A DNA stretch of 64,000 nucleotides from Pseudaminobacter sp040049255 (lineage in GTDB: Bacteria; Pseudomonadota; Alphaproteobacteria; Rhizobiales; Rhizobiaceae). The translations under genes were made by a program, and so were the position numbers. The stretch lies in assembly GCF_040049255.1 (NCBI RefSeq), contig NZ_JBDZDR010000007.1, positions 1 through 64,000 of the forward strand. Direction: 5' to 3'. Positions 59,597 to 64,000 of the stretch are shown piece after piece (position 1 is the first letter of the stretch; the number at the start of each line of letters is the position of its first letter). Under the pieces are notes generated by a model that was not told where the DNA came from, did no database searches, and saw only the letters and a list, made by a program, of their open reading frames with translations.

Positions 59597-61056
59597 TCAG
59601 TCGCGTAGGACGGATCTACCCTTGGGCACCGTGATCACGATGGACAGAACGGCCGCGGCCACCATCACCAGATTGGCCAGCAGCGCAAAGAATGCCGCCT
59701 CGCGCGAGGCCAGGTTTTCCTGATTGCCGACGAAGGTGATCACGCCCTCGATCCAGCGTACGCCCGCGGGATTGCCGGCAATGGCGGTATAGATCGTGGC
59801 GGAGATGGCGACGCCGAAGGACGCTCCCAGCGACGACGCCATCTTGTAGATGCCGGCACCGGCACCCGCCTGGTCCTCGGGCAGGTTCGACAGCGCCGCA
59901 TCGGTGGAGGGCGTGGCATAGAAGGCCAGGCCAAGCCGAGCGAGAAAGAGATCACGGCCAGCACGGTGTAGGCGCCCAGCATCAGGTTGGTCGGCATCAA
60001 AAGGATGATCGACAGGCCGACGATATAGCTGCCCCACAGCATCGGCTTGCGCGGGCCAAGGCGTTGCAGCAGCTTTTCACCGACGCGGATGAACGCCATG
60101 ATGGTTACGGCGTAGCCGATGGTCAGCAGACCGGCCTTTTGCGCCGTCATCGCCCCGCCCTGTTGCAGAAGCAGCATTGCAACCATGATGATCCCCGCCG
60201 TCGCGTTCAGCAGCAGGTTTGAGATCGTGGCTCCGGTATAGGTCAGGTTCCCGAACAGGCGAAACTGCACAAAGGCGTTGGGATTGCCGCTTTCGATCTT
60301 GTAGAAGGAAAAGCCAAAGATCACCGCTGCGGCCAGCAACCCCAGCGAGGCAGGGCTGGTCCAGCCCCACTCTGCGCCCTGTGTCGCGAAAATCTGCAGC
60401 GCAACCATGGTGACCATGAATGTCAGCACGCCAAGCAGGTCGAATTTATACCCCTCTTTCGGGGGCGCCTTGCTTTCCGGGGTGCCGCGCGCCATCAGCA
60501 TGCCGACCAGCGACACGACGGCGGCAATGATGAAGATCCAGCGCCAGCCGATGTTCTCGGCCATCAGCCCGCCAAACAGCGCCGCAAAGCCCGAGCCACC
60601 CCACGACCCCATCGACCACAGCGAGATCGCACGCTGGCGTTCCGCGCCGTCCCAATAGGCCTTCACCAGCGCCAGCGAGGACGGCATGATGAATGCGGCG
60701 GACAGGCCCTGAAAGATCCGGCCCAGCATCAGGAAGGTGCCGCCCATCGCCCCCGACGGGGCCAGCCCGACCAGCAGCGAGCCGACGATCGAGAAAACAA
60801 AGCCCAGCATCAATATCCTGACGCGGCCGACCCTGTCGGCCAGACCGCCAATGACGACAATGAAGATGCCCGAAAACAGCGCCGTGATCGACACGGCGAT
60901 ATTCATGAAGGACTGTTCCAGTTGAAGATCGGCGGCCATCGCCGGCGCGATGTTCAGCGTCGTCTGGGCAAACAGCCAAAAGGCCAGAACGCCCAGGATG
61001 ATGCCGAACAGCAGGCGATCATTGCCGCGATAGGTATCGGTGACAGCATATTCCAT
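59597..61056 (-). pseudogene. MFS drug-resistance-type transporter, frameshifted
   Basis: The first part (61056 down to about 59935) encodes a major facilitator with LLFGIILGVLAFWLFAQTTL, GGLADRVGRVRILMLGFVFS and later helices of the 14-helix DHA2/QacA type. At about 59925-59940 the frame breaks after VISFSLGLA and the protein continues in the next frame as FYATPSTDAALSNLPEDQAG through ATIYTAIAG to the stop at 59597. Restoring one G in the run near 59931 would join them into one reading frame of normal length (about 485 codons). It is a real single-base loss or a sequencing error. Confidence 0.85.
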
Positions 61057-61291
61057 GCAGGCCTCGAAGTTTGACAGCCGGCGGTCGCAAAATGCGGGCC
61101 GGAAAACAGGTCAAGGCATATGCGTCGGCGCAACGTGGTTCCGTCGTCAGCTTACCATAGCCGAGATGAGGCTTGCGCAACGAAAATTCAGCGGCCAGGC
61201 GCGACTGCCACGAGCGCTATGAGGATGGCTACGATCATAGGCACGGGTGCCACACCGAGGCGACCCGCGAAAGGACGTGGCCATATGGTCG

Positions 61292-61861
61292 TCAGATATC
61301 TCGGCCCGGGCCGGGCGTCGCCTCACTTGGCACTGGAAGCAACATCGAACGCTCGCGCAGCCAAGGGTGGATTTCCACCGCTTGACGCAACGCCTCCTGA
61401 CCGAGTTCCATGCGGCCCTGGCGCATCAGGATCATCGCCTTGCCGGCGAGCGCAGCGAAGTGCTTCGGCTCGAGCGCCAGCGCCCGCTCGATGTCTTCCA
61501 GCGAGCCGTCGAAATCCTCTTTCAGGAAACGGACGAAGGCGCGCTGATTCCAGCCCTCGGAGTAGCCGGACGCCTGCATGACAACGCGGTCGAGGATCAC
61601 CAGCGCCTTGTCGAAATCATAGCTCTCTCGCGCGTCCATCGCGTCAGCGACGGCGCGGGCGATGTCGAGGCTGGGCGCCATCTCCATCCACATGCGCCAG
61701 ACCGCATCCTCGGCCAGCCGGCCTTCCCGCTCCGTCATCGCGTTGCGCAGCCGCCTGAAGAGTTCGTCGCGGCGCATCGCGGCGGCGTCATCGCTGCCTT
61801 GCGCGAAGGTGGGCCACGGTAGCAGGAGTAAGGCCAGAAGGAGGCTGCGGCGGGTCGGCAT
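61292..61861 (-). CDS. Exported tetratricopeptide-repeat protein
   Basis: This is a 189-residue protein with a short signal peptide (RRSLLLALLLLPWPTFAQ) and TPR-like units DKALVILDRVVMQASGYSEG, DGSLEDIERALALEPKHFAA and LGQEALRQAVEIHPWL. The segment EGWNQRAFVRFLKEDFDGSL parallels EGWNRRATVHFLMQNYRKSM of the 44888-45502 product, so the two are paralogues. The ATG at 61861 has GGAG nine bases upstream. Confidence 0.85.
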   Translation of the reverse strand: MPTRRSLLLALLLLPWPTFAQGSDDAAAMRRDELFRRLRNAMTEREGRLAEDAVWRMWMEMAPSLDIARAVADAMDARESYDFDKALVILDRVVMQASGYSEGWNQRAFVRFLKEDFDGSLEDIERALALEPKHFAALAGKAMILMRQGRMELGQEALRQAVEIHPWLRERSMLLPVPSEATPGPGRDI

Positions 61862-62000
61862 CGAATATACTCCGTTCAAGTACGAAGATCGTTGCCCGGT
61901 TAAGGCACATCGCGCGGCGAGATGCTGCACGAGCACTAAATACCATCATAGGTCAGCCGGAGATATTTTTGTTACAGGACTGCGGAGTTCCACGAGGATA

Positions 62001-62192
62001 TTACTGAAACTGCTCGCGCTCATCCGCCAGGCCTCGGAACATCTCCAATGCCGGCGTGAGGGTGAGCATCATGATATTGATCGAATCCACGGGCCGCTCG
62101 ACAGGATTGGTGAAGAAGCCCGGCTTATCCTTCTCATTGGCCTTGTGCGGAATGACTGGAATGACACCAGCCTTGCGGGCCAAAACGTGCAC
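62001..62192 (-). pseudogene. Remnant of an IS5-type transposase
   Basis: The first 30 or so codons of this minus-strand frame, RKAGVIPVIPHKANEKDKPG, match the segment near the end of IS5-family transposases that reads GVIPVIPxKANRK with nearby FF. The similarity stops after GFF and the usual LYKGRARIEQ block is absent, so this is a short decayed fragment. No inverted repeats of an IS are seen around it. Confidence 0.55.
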
Positions 62193-62242
62193 GCGTCAAG
62201 GTGTCGTCGTGCCGGGGCTGGAGCGCCCCGGCATGTATGGTC

Positions 62243-62374
62243 CTAGACGAGCGGGCGCCCCTCAGCGCGCGCTTCGCGCCATTCACGCGTGAAGGCCGAC
62301 GCCAACACAAACAGGACGCCGGCAACAAGGACCGGCCACATCAGCACATAGGCTGTGAGTGCGAAGGTGGACAT
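62243..62374 (-). CDS. 43-residue small membrane protein, putative transporter small subunit
   Basis: This is a single-helix protein, MSTFALTAYVLMWPVLVAGV then LFVLASAFTREWREARAEGR and PLV. The ATG at 62374 has AAAGGAAA upstream. It starts 18 bases downstream of the sodium:solute symporter stop codon on the same strand, and small one-helix proteins with a TREWREARAEG-like tail accompany such symporters in related bacteria. A regulatory or stabilising subunit is inferred. Confidence 0.75.
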   Translation of the reverse strand: MSTFALTAYVLMWPVLVAGVLFVLASAFTREWREARAEGRPLV

Positions 62375-62391
62375 GAGGTTTCCTTTCCAAT

Positions 62392-64000
62392 TCAGGCGAC
62401 AGCCTGCTCATCGTCAAAACGGCTCGTCATCTTTCGGATCGTCGTGAAGTCGAAACGGCTGGAGCTTGTGAGCGAGAGCGCGATGCACAGGATGGCGCTG
62501 ACTGCATAGGCGAGCAGCGAGGCCGTCAGCACCGAATGGGTGTGCATGAAGCCGACGGCGAAAGGCAGCACGCCGACGAAGGCGACGGCACCGGCGAAGA
62601 GGCCGACACGAATGCCAAAAAAGCCGAACGCCATCAGGCCCATGATCACGCCGACACCGACCGAAGCGATGATATCCGAGATGACGGCGATGCCTCCGGA
62701 GAGCTCGATCAGGCCGAACCGGACGGGGAAGAACACAACCAGTGCGGCAAGCACCGAGACCGTGAACGCCGTGTTGGTCACCCTGTTCCAGTAGAAGCTG
62801 GCAATCACCGGGAACACCAGTGCTCCCCAGATGGCGCCGACCAGCACCAGCAGTTCGAGGATATTGAAACGGCTGCTGGCGAAATAAAGCGCTGCGCCGG
62901 TCGCCACGATCATCGTCAGGCGTCCGATCAGCAGCATCAGCTGCGGGTTGGCATCACCATTGGCGATGTTGCGTCCGTAGATATCCGCCATCGCGATCGA
63001 CGACAGAGCCGACAGGTCGGAATCCGCCGTGGAGGCCAGCGAGCCGATGATCAGCAGAAAGAACACGCACAGCATCCCGATACCGAGATAGCTCGCGGCC
63101 AACTGCGGCACGAGATTGTTCGTGTCGCCGTCGAGCGGCTCGATGCCGAGATAGAGCGCCAGAACGCCGAGCATCCCGACGCCGATCACCGTTGCGCCAT
63201 AGCCGATCGTTGCCGTGACGAAGGTCGGCTTGATCATGTCCTCGCGCACCGCGAACAGGCGCTGGGCGATGGTTTGGTTGCCGATCGCGTAGGCCAGAAC
63301 CGCGCAGATATAGGGCGCGCCCTGGTTGAAGAAGGCTTCCGAGGAAAAGAAGTTCTGTTGCTCGGCCGTCAAATTGTGAACGCCGGCCTCGAAGAGCGAA
63401 GGGCCGCCAGTGCTGAAGAAGATCGCGGGCACGATCACGATGACTGCACCGAGCATCCCGCAGACCTGGATGAAGTCGGTCAGGATCGAGGCTCGCAGAC
63501 CGGACCAGAGCGTGTAGAGCAGAACACCTGCCGCTACGATCAGGATGCCAGTCGAAAAGGAGAGTGGGGAGAGCATCGCGATCAGTGCGCCGCCGGCGAT
63601 GAAGTTCGAGGTCAGGCTGATGACGCTGCCGACGACATTGGAGCCGGCGAGGATCAGCTGGCTCGACCGGCCGTGCCGCGCATGCAGGATCTCCGCCAGC
63701 GTGTGCGCTTCGGGCGCAAGCGAGCGGATGCGCCTTCCGAACGGATAGATGAACAGGATCATCAGCGCGCCCCAAAGCCCGTAATGGATCGGGCCCGAAA
63801 CTCCATAGGTGTAGCCGGAGGTGGCGGAGGCATAGAGAGAGGAGGCCCAGATCCAGGTTGCCGTCATCGAGGCGGCGGAGACGCCGAAGCCGACCCGGTT
63901 GCCGGCAGTCATGTAGCTGTCGGCGTTTTCCCGCTTCTGACCGATGGACAGGGAGATGATGAAGGTTAGTCCGAAGAAGAGAAATAAAAGCAGAAGAGTG
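62392..64000 (-). CDS. Sodium:solute symporter family protein (5' end outside the window)
   Basis: This is a partial gene: the frame is open to position 64000 and continues beyond, with LFFGLTFIISLSIGQKRENA just before ADSYMTAGNRVGFGVSAASM. At least 11 membrane helices of the LeuT-like SSS fold are visible, including GVSAASMTATWIWASSLYAS, SVISLTSNFIAGGALIAML, LAYAIGNQTIAQRLFAVRED and ADSDLSALSSIAMADIYGRN. The last corresponds to the sodium-site helix region. The layout resembles urea/purine-type members, but the substrate is uncertain. Confidence 0.92.
   Translation of the reverse strand, partial: TLLLLFLFFGLTFIISLSIGQKRENADSYMTAGNRVGFGVSAASMTATWIWASSLYASATSGYTYGVSGPIHYGLWGALMILFIYPFGRRIRSLAPEAHTLAEILHARHGRSSQLILAGSNVVGSVISLTSNFIAGGALIAMLSPLSFSTGILIVAAGVLLYTLWSGLRASILTDFIQVCGMLGAVIVIVPAIFFSTGGPSLFEAGVHNLTAEQQNFFSSEAFFNQGAPYICAVLAYAIGNQTIAQRLFAVREDMIKPTFVTATIGYGATVIGVGMLGVLALYLGIEPLDGDTNNLVPQLAASYLGIGMLCVFFLLIIGSLASTADSDLSALSSIAMADIYGRNIANGDANPQLMLLIGRLTMIVATGAALYFASSRFNILELLVLVGAIWGALVFPVIASFYWNRVTNTAFTVSVLAALVVFFPVRFGLIELSGGIAVISDIIASVGVGVIMGLMAFGFFGIRVGLFAGAVAFVGVLPFAVGFMHTHSVLTASLLAYAVSAILCIALSLTSSSRFDFTTIRKMTSRFDDEQAVA

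Noticed and set aside
62536..63969. 477-codon plus-strand open frame
   Set aside because: It is antisense to the sodium:solute symporter gene and consists of charged low-complexity sequence.

Overview
This 64 kb window is high-GC chromosomal DNA of an alphaproteobacterium, most likely a Hyphomicrobiales (Rhizobiales) member close to Mesorhizobium and other Phyllobacteriaceae. The evidence is gene content: a GapR-type nucleoid protein, DUF1244 and N-formylglutamate amidohydrolase beside DUF1036-pyk, paired YdcH-like DUF465 genes next to purEK, tkt-gap opposite DUF4164-zapA, an alphaproteobacterial RpoH, and many ABC and TRAP uptake systems. The taxon is inferred from memory of families; no database was searched.

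Layout. (1) 1-122 looks like the end of an IS21-family element. (2) About 123-7032 is an integrative element resembling P4-type satellites: a Cys-rich HGG-motif protein, a D5-type helicase and a Toprim primase overlapping by ATGA, an AlpA/Xis-like HTH protein, small unknown genes and a tyrosine integrase. A 27-bp inverted repeat beside the helicase gene is a candidate replication origin. The right edge (7008-7032) carries a sequence like the 3' end of a tRNA-Ser gene, as expected of an attachment site. (3) 7245-23892 is mixed core and accessory DNA: an MFS transporter, a LysR regulator divergent from a Rossmann-fold protein, an RND efflux pump with adaptor, a two-subunit molybdenum hydroxylase, 3-hydroxybutyrate dehydrogenase, a MoxR ATPase and its VWA partner split by a GNAT gene and a GH25 lipoprotein, and msrB.

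(4) 24008-40988 is a large catabolic region. Leftward, a GntR/FCD regulator, a sugar-type ABC importer and a DJ-1/PfpI protein form one operon. Rightward are an Fe-dependent alcohol dehydrogenase, an aldehyde dehydrogenase and an alpha/beta hydrolase, then an ornithine-cyclodeaminase-like enzyme, an MmgE/PrpD protein, an M29/NicX-like protein, a complete TRAP transporter and an IclR regulator. The logic is import, oxidation of an alcohol to an acid, and further breakdown of an unknown, possibly nitrogen-containing, substrate.

(5) 41161-58951 is housekeeping: gapR, N-formylglutamate amidohydrolase, pyk, rpmJ, purEK, a cation/proton antiporter, gap, tkt, zapA, rpoH, an RluA-type pseudouridine synthase and tRNA-Glu(CTC). 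Between zapA and rpoH (54646-55738) lies a cluster of inverted palindromic repeats around an intact small GIY-YIG nuclease gene and the remnant of a second copy. This REPIN-like arrangement is the most unusual structure in the window.

(6) 58952-64000 is decaying accessory DNA: a frameshifted MFS drug-type transporter, a TPR protein paralogous to the one at 44888-45502, a transposase remnant, and a sodium:solute symporter that runs off the window, with a 43-codon companion gene downstream of it.
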